A stretch of DNA of 64,000 nt, taken from Campylobacter jejuni (GTDB lineage: Bacteria; Campylobacterota; Campylobacteria; Campylobacterales; Campylobacteraceae). Below are positions 26,970-38,134 of the stretch, in pieces (positions within the stretch are counted from its first letter, which is position 1; the number at the start of each line of letters is the position of its first letter). The translations under genes and the position numbers were made by a program. Below the pieces are notes generated by a model that saw only the letters and a list, made by a program, of their open reading frames with translations, was not told where the DNA came from and made no database searches. The stretch is taken from contig NZ_NFNY01000012.1 in assembly GCF_002179165.1 (NCBI RefSeq), positions 1-64,000 on the forward strand. The letters are read 5' to 3'.

Positions 26970-27564
26970 AAAATTTTTAAAAAGAGTATTTGATTTTTGC
27001 TTAGCTTCAATCCTTTTAGTGCTTTTTTCACCCCTTATCATTATCACCGCTTTGCTTTTAAAAATCACTCAGGGTAGTGTGATTTTCACTCAAAACCGCC
27101 CAGGACTTAATGAAAAAATCTTTAAAATTTATAAATTTAAAACAATGAGCGATGAAAGAGATGAAAAAGGCGAACTTTTAAGTGATGAACTTCGTTTAAA
27201 AGCTTTTGGGAAAATCGTTAGAAGTTTAAGCTTAGATGAATTATTGCAACTTTTTAATGTCTTAAAGGGCGATATGAGTTTTGTAGGTCCAAGACCACTT
27301 TTAGTCGAATATTTGCCTCTTTACAATGAAGAGCAAAAACTCCGCCATAAAGTGCGTCCTGGTATCACAGGATGGGCGCAAGTAAATGGTAGAAATGCGA
27401 TTTCTTGGCAGAAAAAATTTGAACTTGATGTGTATTATGTTAGAAATATTTCTTTTTTACTTGATTTAAAAATTATGTTTTTAACCGCGTTAAAGGTTTT
27501 AAAAAGAAGTGGAGTGAGTAAAGAAGGATGTGCAACAACGGAGAAATTTAATGGAAAGAACTAA
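26962..27564 (+). CDS. pglC: UDP-diNAcBac phosphoglycosyl transferase PglC
   Basis: A 200-residue monotopic phosphoglycosyl transferase. A single re-entrant hydrophobic segment spans about residues 11-34, containing the Ser-Pro kink (LFSPL). The catalytic Asp-Glu pair is in [10 protein letters not shown] (D92-E93). VGPRPLL and [12 protein letters not shown] are the other family blocks. It starts glycan assembly by placing phospho-diNAcBac on undecaprenyl phosphate. It overlaps pglA by eight and pglD by 14 bases. Confidence 0.94.
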   Translation: MYEKFLKRVFDFCLASILLVLFSPLIIITALLLKITQGSVIFTQNRPGLNEKIFKIYKFKTMSDERDEKGELLSDELRLKAFGKIVRSLSLDELLQLFNVLKGDMSFVGPRPLLVEYLPLYNEEQKLRHKVRPGITGWAQVNGRNAISWQKKFELDVYYVRNISFLLDLKIMFLTALKVLKRSGVSKEGCATTEKFNGKN

Positions 27565-28138
27565 AAAAATTTACATTTATGGTGCGAGTGGGCATGGGCT
27601 TGTTTGCGCTGATGTGGCTATGAGTTTGGGCTATGAAGAATGTATTTTTTTAGATGATTTTAAGGGTAAAAAATTTGAAAGTTCTTTGCCAAAATACGAT
27701 ATTTTTGTAGCCATTGGAAATAATGAAATAAGAAAAAAACTTTTTAATCAAATTTCACAAAGTGGCTTTAGGATAGTAAATCTTATCCATAAAAGTGCGA
27801 TTATTAGTCAAAGTGCGGATATAAAAGAAAATGCAGGAATTTTGATAATGCCTTATGTGGTGGTTAATGCAAAGGCGAAAATCGAAAAAGGCGTGATTTT
27901 AAACACTTCAAGTGTGATTGAGCATGAATGTGTGGTGGGCGAGTTTTCTCATGTGAGCGTTGGGGCTAAGTGTGCAGGAAATGTGAAAATTGGCAAAAAT
28001 TGTTTTTTGGGTATCAATTCTTGTGTTTTACCGAATTTAAGCTTGGCAGATGAAAGTATTTTAGGCGGTGGAGCGACTTTGGTTAAAAATCAATTTGAAA
28101 AAGGCGTTTTTGTAGGAGTGCCTGCAAAAAGGATGTAG
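27551..28138 (+). CDS. pglD: UDP-4-amino-sugar N-acetyltransferase PglD
   Basis: 195 residues from the ATG at 27551, matching the C. jejuni length; an in-frame codon at 27530 is inside pglC and less likely. The N-terminal [12 protein letters not shown] binds the UDP-sugar. The rest is a left-handed beta helix of hexapeptide repeats, with catalytic His in [14 protein letters not shown]. It acetylates UDP-4-amino-4,6-dideoxy-GlcNAc to UDP-diNAcBac, the third step after PglF and PglE. Confidence 0.94.
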   Translation: MERTKKIYIYGASGHGLVCADVAMSLGYEECIFLDDFKGKKFESSLPKYDIFVAIGNNEIRKKLFNQISQSGFRIVNLIHKSAIISQSADIKENAGILIMPYVVVNAKAKIEKGVILNTSSVIEHECVVGEFSHVSVGAKCAGNVKIGKNCFLGINSCVLPNLSLADESILGGGATLVKNQFEKGVFVGVPAKRM

Positions 28139-28725
28139 ATGAGTTATAAGCATAGTTTTATTGCTGAATATGTGGTAAATCCTTCACCTTTAGGGTGGAT
28201 TGTTATAAATTTACTCACTATATATCTAACATGCTATGCATTTCCTTTAAAAAATTCTCTCAAACGCAAAACACTTTTTAAACTTAAAGCGAATTCAAAT
28301 TCTAAGTCTGGCAAGCTTGTAAAATATGCTGGAATTGCCGTGTTTTTTGGCGGATTAATAGGAATTTGGCGTAATTTTGAAGGCTTTTATCAACTTCCTT
28401 TTTTCTTTGAGTTAGAAAATGAAAATTTAAAAGCACTTTGGAGTTTGCAGATATCGGTTTTTTCTATGATAATGGGTATATTTTTATTGCTTTTTTCTGT
28501 TGCAAATTTTATAGTGGTTTGCGAAGAAGGAATTTATATCCAAGCCACATACAATTTTTTTATAAAAAATTTATAAAACGAGAAGATTTAGAAATTTTTG
28601 AAGAAAAGAAAGAATTTTTAAAAGAATTTCAAACTTGCTTTATTATCAAAGCAAAAAACAAAATGCTACTTGAACTCTATGAAAGTATATACAAAAAAGA
28701 AGACTTAGAAAAACTCAAAATTTGA
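28139..28725 (+). pseudogene. wlaJ: wlaJ (Cj1122c-type) integral membrane protein, frameshifted
   Basis: The reading frame opens directly after the pglD stop and shows three or more membrane segments (IVINLLTIYLTCYAF, YAGIAVFFGGLIGIW, VFSMIMGIFLLLFSVANFIVV). It ends after 145 residues at TAA 28574-28576. The next frame continues with FIKREDLEIFEEKKEF to 28725. Adding one A to the A6 run at 28564-28569 joins both parts into one protein of about 195 residues. It therefore looks like a single-base deletion in a short A run (or a read error). The function of WlaJ is unknown. Confidence 0.8.
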
Positions 28726-28835
28726 TATAAAAATAAACTTTGATTGTAAAAAGAATTTTAGCGTTTGATTCTTAGTAAATTATTTTAGATAAAATACATC
28801 ATTTTAGTAAAATCACTTTTTATAATAAAGGATAA

Positions 28836-29999
<1,164 letters not shown>

Positions 30000-30001
30000 T
30001 G

Positions 30002-31774
30002 ATGGATTTTTATAAAAGCAAAAGGCTGATTTTTTTCTTATGTTTTGATGTAATTTTATTTGCACTTTCTATACTTTTAGCCTTTTCTTTAAGGTTTAGC
30101 GGAGATATTCCTAGTATTTTTTATGCGGGAATGACAAAAGCAGGACTTATTTTACTTGTTTTAAAAATAGTTTTTTTATTTGTTTTTAGAATTTATAAAG
30201 TAGCGTGGAGATTTTTTTCTTTAAGTGAAGCGAGAAAAATCTTTTTTGCTTTGGCTTTGGCTGAATTTTGCTTTTTATTGATTTTTTATTTTTATAGTGA
30301 TTTTTTTAATCCTTTTCCGCGAAGTGTAGTTGGTATAGATTTTGTGCTTTCTTATATGTTTATAGGAACTTTAAGAATCTCAAAAAGAATGCTTGTGGAT
30401 TTTAAACCTTCTCGTGCAAAGGCAGAAGAAACTCCTTGTATAGTAGTGGGTGCAACTTCTAAGGCTTTGCATTTACTAAAAGGAGCAAAAGAAGGATCTT
30501 TGGGACTTTTTCCTATAGCGGTAGTTGATGAGAGAAAAGAACTTATTGGGACATATTGTGATAAATTTATTGTGGAAGAAAAAAATAAGATAAAAGATTA
30601 TGTAAATGAAGGTATTAAGAGTGCTATTATAGCATTAAAATTAGATCAGGCCGAGCTTAAAACCTTATTTGAAGAGCTTATAAGTTATGGAATAAGTGAT
30701 GTAAAAATATTTTCTTTTACAAGAAATGAAGCAAGGGATATAAGCATAGAAGATTTGCTTGCTAGAAAACCAAAGGATTTAGATGATAAAGCAGTAGCGG
30801 CTTTTTTAAAGGATAAAGTGGTTTTAGTAAGCGGTGCAGGTGGAACCATAGGAAGTGAGCTTTGTAAGCAGTGTATTAAATTTGGAGCAAAGCATCTTAT
30901 AATGCTTGATCATAGTGAATTTAATCTTTATAAAATTAATGAAGATTTAAATTTGTATAAAGAAAAAATTACTCCTGTTTTACTTAGTATTTTGGATGAG
31001 GAAAGTTTAAATGAAGTGTTAAAAGAATACAAACCAGAGCTTGTTTTGCATGCGGCTGCTTATAAACATGTGCCACTTTGTGAACAAAATCCACATTCTG
31101 CTGTATTTAATAATATTATAGGTACTAAAATTTTATGTGATATAGCTAAGAAAAATAAAGTAAAGAAATTTGTGATGATTAGTACAGATAAGGCTGTGCG
31201 TCCAACAAATATTATGGGTTGCACCAAAAGAGTTTGCGAGCTTTACACCTTAAATTCAAGTGATGAAAATTTTGAAGTTTCTTGTGTGCGTTTTGGAAAT
31301 GTTTTAGGATCAAGTGGAAGTGTGATACCTAAATTTAAAGCTCAAATTGCCAATAATGAACCTTTGACTTTAACTCATCCTGATATAGTGCGTTATTTTA
31401 TGCTAGTTAGCGAAGCAGTGCAGCTTGTCTTGCAAGCAGGAGCTATTGCAAAAGGTGGAGAACTTTTTGTGCTTGATATGGGTGAGCCTGTAAAGATTAT
31501 GGATCTGGCTAAAAAAATGCTTATTTTATCAAATAGAGAAGATTTGGAAATAAAAATCACAGGTTTAAGACGCGGAGAAAAGCTTTTTGAAGAATTATTA
31601 ATCGATGAAAATGATGCAAAAACAGAATATGAAAGTATTTTTGTCGCAAAAAGTGAAAAAATGGATATTCAAATTTTAAATGATTATATTGAAAAATTAA
31701 AACATGGTGAAAATATAGCTCAAATTCTTAAAGAAATTGTACCAGAATTTAATCATAATAAAAAAGGAAATTGA
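30002..31774 (+). CDS. pglF: UDP-GlcNAc 4,6-dehydratase PglF
   Basis: 590 residues from the ATG at 30002, equal to C. jejuni PglF; an ATG three bases earlier is equally possible. Four N-terminal membrane helices (about residues 8-125) are followed by a Rossmann-like region and the catalytic short-chain dehydrogenase domain. That domain has NAD-binding [12 protein letters not shown] and the membrane dehydratase active site ISTDKAVRP in place of the YxxxK Tyr. It makes the 4-keto sugar, the first committed step of diNAcBac synthesis. Confidence 0.94.
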   Translation: MDFYKSKRLIFFLCFDVILFALSILLAFSLRFSGDIPSIFYAGMTKAGLILLVLKIVFLFVFRIYKVAWRFFSLSEARKIFFALALAEFCFLLIFYFYSDFFNPFPRSVVGIDFVLSYMFIGTLRISKRMLVDFKPSRAKAEETPCIVVGATSKALHLLKGAKEGSLGLFPIAVVDERKELIGTYCDKFIVEEKNKIKDYVNEGIKSAIIALKLDQAELKTLFEELISYGISDVKIFSFTRNEARDISIEDLLARKPKDLDDKAVAAFLKDKVVLVSGAGGTIGSELCKQCIKFGAKHLIMLDHSEFNLYKINEDLNLYKEKITPVLLSILDEESLNEVLKEYKPELVLHAAAYKHVPLCEQNPHSAVFNNIIGTKILCDIAKKNKVKKFVMISTDKAVRPTNIMGCTKRVCELYTLNSSDENFEVSCVRFGNVLGSSGSVIPKFKAQIANNEPLTLTHPDIVRYFMLVSEAVQLVLQAGAIAKGGELFVLDMGEPVKIMDLAKKMLILSNREDLEIKITGLRRGEKLFEELLIDENDAKTEYESIFVAKSEKMDIQILNDYIEKLKHGENIAQILKEIVPEFNHNKKGN

Positions 31775-32673
31775 TGTTTATAAAAGATATTCAAAAATTT
31801 GAAGTCAGTCGTTATCGTGCAAGAGCATATATGACCTACATACTTACTAGAAATCTACCAAATAAACTTCCTAATATACAATTTGATAGTATTAAAACAG
31901 CTTTGGATAAAATTGCTCATGATGTTGCTGTTTTTGATGCTTTGTATGTGCTAGATGTTTCGGGTAGACAAATTGAAAATCTTATCACATTTAAAAATAA
32001 TGAGTCTATAGGTAAGGGTGAAGATAGAAGTTCTAGAGCATATTTTTATAGAGCTGTTAAACTTAAGCGTTGTATCCTTACTGATCCCTATCCTTCAAGT
32101 TTAAATAATGAGTTGTGTGTGACTGCCTCAATGCCAATTTATGATGATAAGGGTAATTTGCAATATGTGGTTTGCATTGATATTAGATTAAGCGATATTT
32201 TAAAAATAATACAAGTAGGCAATCTTGAATCTTGGTTTATGCAATTTAGTCGTTTGGTTTATTTTGTTTTTGCTTTAACTCTTTTTATTATCACATGTTT
32301 TTTACTTCAGAAAGGTTTTTTTAGTCTTTTTGATAATCAATCTGTTGATATAGAACAAATGTTTCAAAGTACCATAGCTATTACTTTAGCTTTAGCCATT
32401 TTCGATCTGGCTAAGACTTTAATTGAGCAAGAAGTTTTAGGTAGAGATAAAAAAGATAGTGGAATTCAAAAAACTATGGTAAGATTTTTGGGGTCAATTA
32501 TTATAGCTTTGGCTATTGAAGCTTTAATGCTTGTTTTTAAATTGGCTATTGGAGATTTAGCTCATATTATTTATGCTATATATCTTATAGGAGGCGTGAG
32601 TTTATTATTGTTAGGACTTAGTGTTTATTTGTTTGCAGTGCGTTATAAAAATCCAAATAGTGAAATTAATTAA
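31774..32673 (+). CDS. pglG: PglG, membrane protein with Cache-like sensor region
   Basis: 299 residues from the ATG at 31774, which overlaps the pglF stop. Residues about 20-145 resemble a Cache/PDC ligand-binding fold (FDALYVLDVSGRQI, SSRAYFYRAVKLKRCILTDPYPSS, YVVCIDIRLSDIL). Four or so membrane helices follow (VYFVFALTLFIITCF, ITLALAIFDLAKT, IIIALAIEALMLVF, LIGGVSLLLLGLSVYL). PglG is conserved in the pgl cluster, but no role in glycosylation has been shown to my knowledge. There is no obvious catalytic motif. Confidence 0.85.
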   Translation: MFIKDIQKFEVSRYRARAYMTYILTRNLPNKLPNIQFDSIKTALDKIAHDVAVFDALYVLDVSGRQIENLITFKNNESIGKGEDRSSRAYFYRAVKLKRCILTDPYPSSLNNELCVTASMPIYDDKGNLQYVVCIDIRLSDILKIIQVGNLESWFMQFSRLVYFVFALTLFIITCFLLQKGFFSLFDNQSVDIEQMFQSTIAITLALAIFDLAKTLIEQEVLGRDKKDSGIQKTMVRFLGSIIIALAIEALMLVFKLAIGDLAHIIYAIYLIGGVSLLLLGLSVYLFAVRYKNPNSEIN

Positions 32674-32700
32674 AAAATTAAACAAAATTATAGTAAAAAA

Positions 32701-32709
32701 TGCTATAAT
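32701..32709 (+). promoter_or_regulatory. Extended -10 promoter for cheY
   Basis: TGCTATAAT is a perfect extended -10 in the gap after pglG, giving cheY its own promoter about 80 bases before the GTG start. Confidence 0.6.
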
Positions 32710-32787
32710 ATCATTTTTTAAAATTTTAGGACTTGATTAGCAAGCCTAAAAGTGAAATATTTACAAAAAATTTTGAAAGGACGAATT

Positions 32788-33180
32788 GTGAAATTGTTGG
32801 TTGTTGATGACAGTTCTACCATGAGAAGAATTATTAGAAATACCTTGACAAGACTTGGACATAATGATGTTCTTGAGGCTGAACATGGAGTTGAGGCTTG
32901 GGATTTGCTTGTTAAAAACGAAGATATTAAAGTTTTAATTACCGATTGGAATATGCCTGAAATGAATGGCTTAGAACTTGTAAAAAAAGTAAGAGCTGAA
33001 GAAAAATATGTAGATATGCCTATTATTATGGTTACAACAGAAGGTGGAAAAGCAGAGGTTATTACAGCTTTAAAGGCCGGAGTGAATAATTATATTGTAA
33101 AACCTTTTACTCCTCAAGTTTTAAAAGAAAAACTTGAAGATGTTTTAGGCACTGGCAGTGGAGAAGTCGCAGCAGAATAG
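32788..33180 (+). CDS. cheY: Chemotaxis response regulator CheY
   Basis: 130 residues from a GTG at 32788 preceded by AAAGGA; an ATG-less extension upstream (from 32752) would add residues absent from C. jejuni CheY. Single receiver domain: acidic pocket in VVDDSS, phospho-acceptor Asp in LITDWNMPE, Thr in MVTTEGG and Lys in YIVKPF. Phosphorylated CheY binds the flagellar switch and changes the direction of rotation. It is monocistronic or co-transcribed with prmA. Confidence 0.96.
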   Translation: MKLLVVDDSSTMRRIIRNTLTRLGHNDVLEAEHGVEAWDLLVKNEDIKVLITDWNMPEMNGLELVKKVRAEEKYVDMPIIMVTTEGGKAEVITALKAGVNNYIVKPFTPQVLKEKLEDVLGTGSGEVAAE

Positions 33181-33199
33181 CTGATTTTAAATCCATCCA

Positions 33200-34048
33200 A
33201 TGCAAAAAAAATATTATGAATTGTTCTTTCAGGTAGAAGAACGGTATAAAAATTTATTCCTAGATTTTGTTTTTGATTTGGGTATTGAAGCCATAGAAGA
33301 AAAAGATGGTGGTATTTATATACGCTCTAATGAGAGTTTAGAAGAACTCTCTTGGGCGATTGAGGTTTTTGCTCAAAAACTTTTAGAAAAACTACACTTA
33401 AAACAAAATATTATTTTTAATAAAACTCTTGAAGAAAAAGATAATAAAGATTGGATTGAAGAATATAAAAGAAGTATCAAACCCATTTTGATAGATAATG
33501 TTTATATTCATACCACTTGGCAAGAAGACAATAAAGATTGTCTTAACATACAAATAAATCCCGCTTTAGCTTTTGGTTCGGGTCATCATGAAAGCACTTA
33601 TTGTTGTGTAAAATTTTTGCAAAAATTTGCTAAAAATAATTTAAGAGCCTTAGATATAGGTTGTGGTAGTGGAATTTTGGCTATTATTATGGCAAAATTA
33701 GGCTGTAAGGTTGAAATTTGTGATACTGATGAATTAGCAATTGATAGCTCTTTAGAAAATGCAAAATTAAATAATATTGATTTTGCAAAGGCTTGGCATG
33801 GTTCGGTTGATAAGTCAAATGGCGTATATGATTTAGTAGCGGCAAATATAATTGCTGATGTTATTTTGATTTTAGAAAAAGATATTAAAAAACATTTAGA
33901 CGAGAATGCTATACTTATTTTATCTGGAATTTTGGATAAATACCGAACAAGGATTAAAGAAAAATTTCAAGATTTAGAGCTACTTGACGAAATGCAAATT
34001 AACGAATGGTGCTCTTTAGTATATAAAAATAAAACAAAGGAAAAATAA
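33200..34048 (+). CDS. prmA: Ribosomal protein L11 methyltransferase PrmA
   Basis: 282 residues. The N-terminal L11-binding domain precedes a SAM methyltransferase domain with ALAFGSGHHEST, LDIGCGSGILAI (motif I) and AANIIADV, all typical of PrmA. It methylates lysines and the N-terminus of ribosomal protein L11. It lies 19 bases after cheY and touches ftsH by a one-base ATG overlap. Confidence 0.94.
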   Translation: MQKKYYELFFQVEERYKNLFLDFVFDLGIEAIEEKDGGIYIRSNESLEELSWAIEVFAQKLLEKLHLKQNIIFNKTLEEKDNKDWIEEYKRSIKPILIDNVYIHTTWQEDNKDCLNIQINPALAFGSGHHESTYCCVKFLQKFAKNNLRALDIGCGSGILAIIMAKLGCKVEICDTDELAIDSSLENAKLNNIDFAKAWHGSVDKSNGVYDLVAANIIADVILILEKDIKKHLDENAILILSGILDKYRTRIKEKFQDLELLDEMQINEWCSLVYKNKTKEK

Positions 34049-35991
34049 TGAACAATAATAATACCCCTAACAACAAGGGGAATCCGCAAGGAAATAATTT
34101 TTTTAACAAAAATCCTATTTTTATTTTTGCAATTTTTGCAATTGTGATGATAGTCTTATTCAAAGGATTTTTTGATGGTAGTGGTTCTTTTGGGGGTGCC
34201 TTAAGTGGTACTGAAACCAGTAAAAATGTTGCTTATTCCGAGCTTAAAAAACTAATTGAAAGTGGACAAATTAATCAAGTTAGCATAGGGCAAACTACTA
34301 TAAAAGCAGTTTCTAGTGCTCACAATACAATTTATACAGCCAAAAAGGTAAACGACCCTGAGCTTGTAAGCTTACTTGATAGTAAAAATATTGCTTATGG
34401 AGCATATTCTGAAACAAATTGGTTTATGGATATACTTTTCTCATGGGTTTTACCAGTATTCATCTTTTTTGGAATTTGGATGTTTTTAGCAAGTCGTATG
34501 CAAAAAAATATGGGAAGTTCGATACTTGGCATAGGAAGTTCAAAAAAACTTGTGAACTCTGAAAAACCTAAAGTTAAATTCAGTGATGTGGCAGGTGTAG
34601 AAGAAGCTAAAGAAGAAGTAAAGGAAATAGTAGATTTTTTAAAATATCCTGAAAGGTATATTAAACTCGGAGCTAAAATTCCTAAAGGACTTTTACTTGT
34701 AGGCCCTCCAGGCACAGGTAAAACTTTATTAGCCAAGGCAGTTGCCGGTGAAGCTGATGTGCCATTTTTTAGTGTTTCAGGCTCATCTTTTATAGAAATG
34801 TTTGTGGGTGTGGGTGCTTCTCGTGTAAGAGATTTGTTTGAAAATGCAAAAAAGGAAGCTCCTGCTATTGTATTTATTGATGAGATTGATGCTATAGGTA
34901 AAAGCCGTGCAGCTAGTGGTATGATGGGCGGAAACGATGAAAGGGAGCAAACTTTAAATCAGCTTTTGGCTGAAATGGATGGTTTTGGGACGGAAAGTTC
35001 ACCTGTGATCGTTTTAGCGGCTACCAATCGTCCTGAAGTTTTAGATGCGGCACTTTTAAGGCCAGGAAGATTTGACAGACAAGTATTGGTTGATAAGCCT
35101 GATTTTAAAGGAAGATGTGATATTTTAAAAGTTCATATGAAAGATGTAAAAATTTCCCCTAAGGTTAAGGTAGAAGATATTGCAAGACTTACAGCAGGGC
35201 TTGCAGGAGCGGATTTGGCTAATATTATTAATGAAGCTGCACTTTTGGCCGGTAGGGATTCTAAAAAATATGTAGAACAAAATGATCTTGTAGAAGCAGT
35301 AGAAAGAGCTATTGCAGGACTTGAAAAAAAATCGCGTCGTATTAATGATAAAGAGAAAAAAATCGTTACCTATCATGAATGCGGTCATGCATTAATTGCT
35401 GAAACGACAAAAGGTGCAAAACGTGTGAGTAAGGTTTCTGTGATCCCTCGTGGACTTGCAGCACTTGGTTATACTTTGAATACTCCTGAAGAAAATAAAT
35501 TTTTAATGCAAAAACATGAACTTATCGCAGAAGTTGATGTTCTTTTGGGAGGTCGTGCGGCAGAAGAGGTGTTTATAGGTGAAATTTCAACAGGTGCAAG
35601 CAATGATCTTGAAAGGGCAACAGATATTATTAAGGCTATGATTTCCATGTATGGAATGAGTGAGATTGCTGGACTTATGGTTCTTGAGAAACAAAGAAAT
35701 ACATTTTTAAGTGGCGGACAAACTATAAAAGATTATTCTGAAAAAATGGCAGAGTCTTTAGATGATTATGTTAAAAAAACTTTGGATGAACGTTATAAGG
35801 ATGTAAAAGATACTTTAAGCACTTATAAAGGCGCGATAGAAACTATGGTTGCAGCACTTTACGAAGAGGAAACTATAGAGGGAGCTAAGGTTAGAGAAAT
35901 TATCAAAGATTACGAAAGTGAAAATAATCTTCCAAGTCGTTTGCAAGAACTTAAAGAAGAACACAAAGAAGAACAAAAAGAAGAAAAATGA
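34048..35991 (+). CDS. ftsH: ATP-dependent zinc metalloprotease FtsH
   Basis: 647 residues. Two N-terminal membrane helices (about 25-45 and 128-150) flank a periplasmic region. The AAA domain has Walker A GPPGTGKT, Walker B IVFIDEIDAIG, and the second region of homology ATNRPEVLDAALLRPGRFDRQ. The zinc site is YHECGHALIAE, with a third ligand in the later ASNDLERAT segment. The C-terminal tail is a Lys/Glu-rich repeat. FtsH degrades membrane and regulatory proteins. Confidence 0.97.
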   Translation: MNNNNTPNNKGNPQGNNFFNKNPIFIFAIFAIVMIVLFKGFFDGSGSFGGALSGTETSKNVAYSELKKLIESGQINQVSIGQTTIKAVSSAHNTIYTAKKVNDPELVSLLDSKNIAYGAYSETNWFMDILFSWVLPVFIFFGIWMFLASRMQKNMGSSILGIGSSKKLVNSEKPKVKFSDVAGVEEAKEEVKEIVDFLKYPERYIKLGAKIPKGLLLVGPPGTGKTLLAKAVAGEADVPFFSVSGSSFIEMFVGVGASRVRDLFENAKKEAPAIVFIDEIDAIGKSRAASGMMGGNDEREQTLNQLLAEMDGFGTESSPVIVLAATNRPEVLDAALLRPGRFDRQVLVDKPDFKGRCDILKVHMKDVKISPKVKVEDIARLTAGLAGADLANIINEAALLAGRDSKKYVEQNDLVEAVERAIAGLEKKSRRINDKEKKIVTYHECGHALIAETTKGAKRVSKVSVIPRGLAALGYTLNTPEENKFLMQKHELIAEVDVLLGGRAAEEVFIGEISTGASNDLERATDIIKAMISMYGMSEIAGLMVLEKQRNTFLSGGQTIKDYSEKMAESLDDYVKKTLDERYKDVKDTLSTYKGAIETMVAALYEEETIEGAKVREIIKDYESENNLPSRLQELKEEHKEEQKEEK

Positions 35992-36605
35992 TGAAAAAAT
36001 ATATTGCCAAAGAAGGATATTTAAGTATAAGTGTGGTTTTGGCTTTATTTATTATTTCTTTGGTGTTGTATGGTTTTTCTTTTATACTTTTTTTTCTATT
36101 GATAATACTTTTGATTATTTTCAGGGTTCCAAATCGGATCTTAGTTTGCAATGATGAAAAAGCTATATTATCACCTATAGATGGTAGGGTGGTTAAAATA
36201 GAAAATGTGTTTGATGATTGGTTGGGTGAGGGTGTTGAAATAAGTATCAAAAATGCTTTTTATAATGCGGGTGCATTTTATACCCCTTTTAAGATGAACA
36301 TTAATAACATTACCCTTAAACATGGACTTTTTTTATATAGTGAATTAAAAAGTGCGAAAACAATGAATGAAAGAGTTTGTGTTTTCGCTTCTGCTAATGA
36401 GCATAGGGTTATTTTAAAAATCTATGCAGGTTCTTTAGATAGAAAGCTAAAATTAGATAATTTTTCTTATGAGTTAAATTCAGGAGAAAAATTAGGATTT
36501 TTGATTAATGGCACATTGAGTATTTTTATTCCAAAAAATACGCGTATTCATGTAGGACTTGGTGATGAAATCAAATCAGGTTCTTTATTGGGTTACTTAG
36601 CTTAA
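35988..36605 (+). CDS. Phosphatidylserine decarboxylase-related membrane protein (Cj1115c-type)
   Basis: A 205-residue protein with two close N-terminal hydrophobic segments, then a Psd-like beta domain. AILSPIDGRVVKIE matches the family's SPADG block. However, the later positions look degenerate: the usual V-H-x-N-R-x-P becomes NAGAFYTPFKMNIN, and the G-S self-cleavage site that makes the pyruvoyl group reads LINGTLSIF, with Thr instead of Ser. It may be an inactive relative or an unusual variant. Its place before pssA, the PS synthase gene, ties it to phospholipid synthesis. It overlaps the ftsH stop; ATGs at 35988 and 35991 are both possible. Confidence 0.7.
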   Translation: MMKKYIAKEGYLSISVVLALFIISLVLYGFSFILFFLLIILLIIFRVPNRILVCNDEKAILSPIDGRVVKIENVFDDWLGEGVEISIKNAFYNAGAFYTPFKMNINNITLKHGLFLYSELKSAKTMNERVCVFASANEHRVILKIYAGSLDRKLKLDNFSYELNSGEKLGFLINGTLSIFIPKNTRIHVGLGDEIKSGSLLGYLA

Positions 36606-36614
36606 GGAAAAATA

Positions 36615-37340
36615 ATGATTACTAATAAACCTCAATTTATTTATATTTTGCCGAATCTTTTTACCGCTGCTTCGGCTTTTTTAGGAGTTATTTCAATTCT
36701 TGCTTCAATTCAGGGTAATTATTATATGGCTTTAGTTTATATTATTTTTTCTTTGGTTTGTGATGGACTTGATGGACGCGTAGCTAGACTTACAAAAACC
36801 ACTTCTAAATTCGGTATAGAATTTGATTCCTTGGCAGATTTGGTAGCTTTTGGAGTTGCTCCTGCCATTCTTTTTTATATGGCAATAGGTTCTGAATTTG
36901 GCAGATATGGATCTTTGGTAGCAGCTTTTTTTGTCGTTTTTGGGGCTATTCGTTTAGCAAGATTTAATGTTACTACTGGTACCTATGAGCCTTCTGTTTT
37001 TATAGGGCTTCCTATACCTACGGCAGCTGTGGTAAGTGCTATTTGGACTTATAGTTATTGCAATTATGATTTTTTAAAAGCTTATGGAGTGGTTTTTTTA
37101 GTCTTACAGGCTATTTTGGGTTTATTAATGGTAAGCAATATACGCTATCCAAGCTTTAAAAAACTTGATTTTAATCGTTCTAGTGTTTTAAAAGTTTTGA
37201 TTGTTTTGATTATTATTTTTTCATTTTTGTATCTTTATCCGCTTGAAAGTTTGATTGTTTTAGCGAGTTTATATGTGCTTTATGGTATTATTAGGGCTTT
37301 TTATACTATTATTATTTCCAAATTTAAAATGAAAAATTAA
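36615..37340 (+). CDS. pssA: CDP-diacylglycerol-serine O-phosphatidyltransferase PssA
   Basis: 241 residues, polytopic membrane protein. The CDP-alcohol phosphatidyltransferase signature D-G-x2-A-R-x8-G-x3-D-x3-D is present as CDGLDGRVARLTKTTSKFG followed by EFDSLAD, near residues 48-74. It makes phosphatidylserine, precursor of phosphatidylethanolamine. It follows the Psd-like gene by nine bases and overlaps the convergent ferritin-like gene by four. Confidence 0.94.
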   Translation: MITNKPQFIYILPNLFTAASAFLGVISILASIQGNYYMALVYIIFSLVCDGLDGRVARLTKTTSKFGIEFDSLADLVAFGVAPAILFYMAIGSEFGRYGSLVAAFFVVFGAIRLARFNVTTGTYEPSVFIGLPIPTAAVVSAIWTYSYCNYDFLKAYGVVFLVLQAILGLLMVSNIRYPSFKKLDFNRSSVLKVLIVLIIIFSFLYLYPLESLIVLASLYVLYGIIRAFYTIIISKFKMKN

Positions 37341-38134
37341 TTATAAAAATTTTTTATAGCTTCACATTCTTCTTTACTAAAGCCAGCTTGCATTCTTGCT
37401 TCTGTATTGAGTTTTTTTCCAGCTAAAGAAAAGTCGCTAAACATTTTACAAAGTTCTAAAAAATCGTAATTATTTTCATTTGCAAATTTCCACCAAATAT
37501 CGCCTTTTTTTACATGTTTAATTTCATCATTTAAAATCGTATTTAAAACATCTTTTAAAAAACTTTTTATTGGGTGATTAGAACTCTGAAGTTTGGCTAC
37601 TACAAAAGGATTTGCATCAAGTCCCTTGGCTTCTAGTCCCCTATGCACCACACCCATTCTATAACATAAAGAATTTTTAGTCGCTTTTAGTGCAGCTTCT
37701 AAATTATCATGGATTGGAAAATCCCCGTATTTAAAGCCAAGTTCTTTTAGAGCGGAATTTAAAAGTTTAAAATGTTTAATTTCTTCATCTGCAACTTCTA
37801 ACCAATCGGTATAAAATTGACAAGGTAAATTTTTAAAACGATAGCTTGCATCCAATGCTAAATTAATCGCACTAAATTCTATATGAGCAATAGAATGGAT
37901 TATTTTAGCTAGAGAAAGGATTGAATTGACTAGCTTAGGGCGTCTGATGCGAGTAGGGTGCAATAGTGTGAAATTTGAATAAGTATTTTCTTTAAAAATG
38001 CTTATTTGATCATGGTTAAATATAAATTTATGGCTTTTAAAATCATCATAAAAAGAGTTAAAATTATCCAATTTTTCTTCGATATTTTGATGGTATAAAA
38101 TTTTTTCTAGCTCATTAAAAAATTCTTTTTGCAT
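37337..38134 (-). CDS. Ferritin-like DUF455 family protein (Cj1113-type)
   Basis: A 265-residue helical protein of the DUF455 ferritin-like family. Carboxylate/His pairs expected for a di-iron four-helix bundle are seen in AHIEFSAINLALDASYRF, VADEEIKHFKLLNSAL, MGVVHRGLEAKGLDANPF and LNDEIKHVKKGDIWW. A redox or hydroxylase role is likely but unproven. It stands alone on the minus strand between plus-strand genes and diverges from msrB. Confidence 0.8.
   Translation of the reverse strand: MQKEFFNELEKILYHQNIEEKLDNFNSFYDDFKSHKFIFNHDQISIFKENTYSNFTLLHPTRIRRPKLVNSILSLAKIIHSIAHIEFSAINLALDASYRFKNLPCQFYTDWLEVADEEIKHFKLLNSALKELGFKYGDFPIHDNLEAALKATKNSLCYRMGVVHRGLEAKGLDANPFVVAKLQSSNHPIKSFLKDVLNTILNDEIKHVKKGDIWWKFANENNYDFLELCKMFSDFSLAGKKLNTEARMQAGFSKEECEAIKNFYN

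Noticed and set aside
28438-28725. Independent small gene after wlaJ
   Set aside because: Its useful part continues the WlaJ sequence after a one-base shift; the upstream part overlaps wlaJ in another frame.
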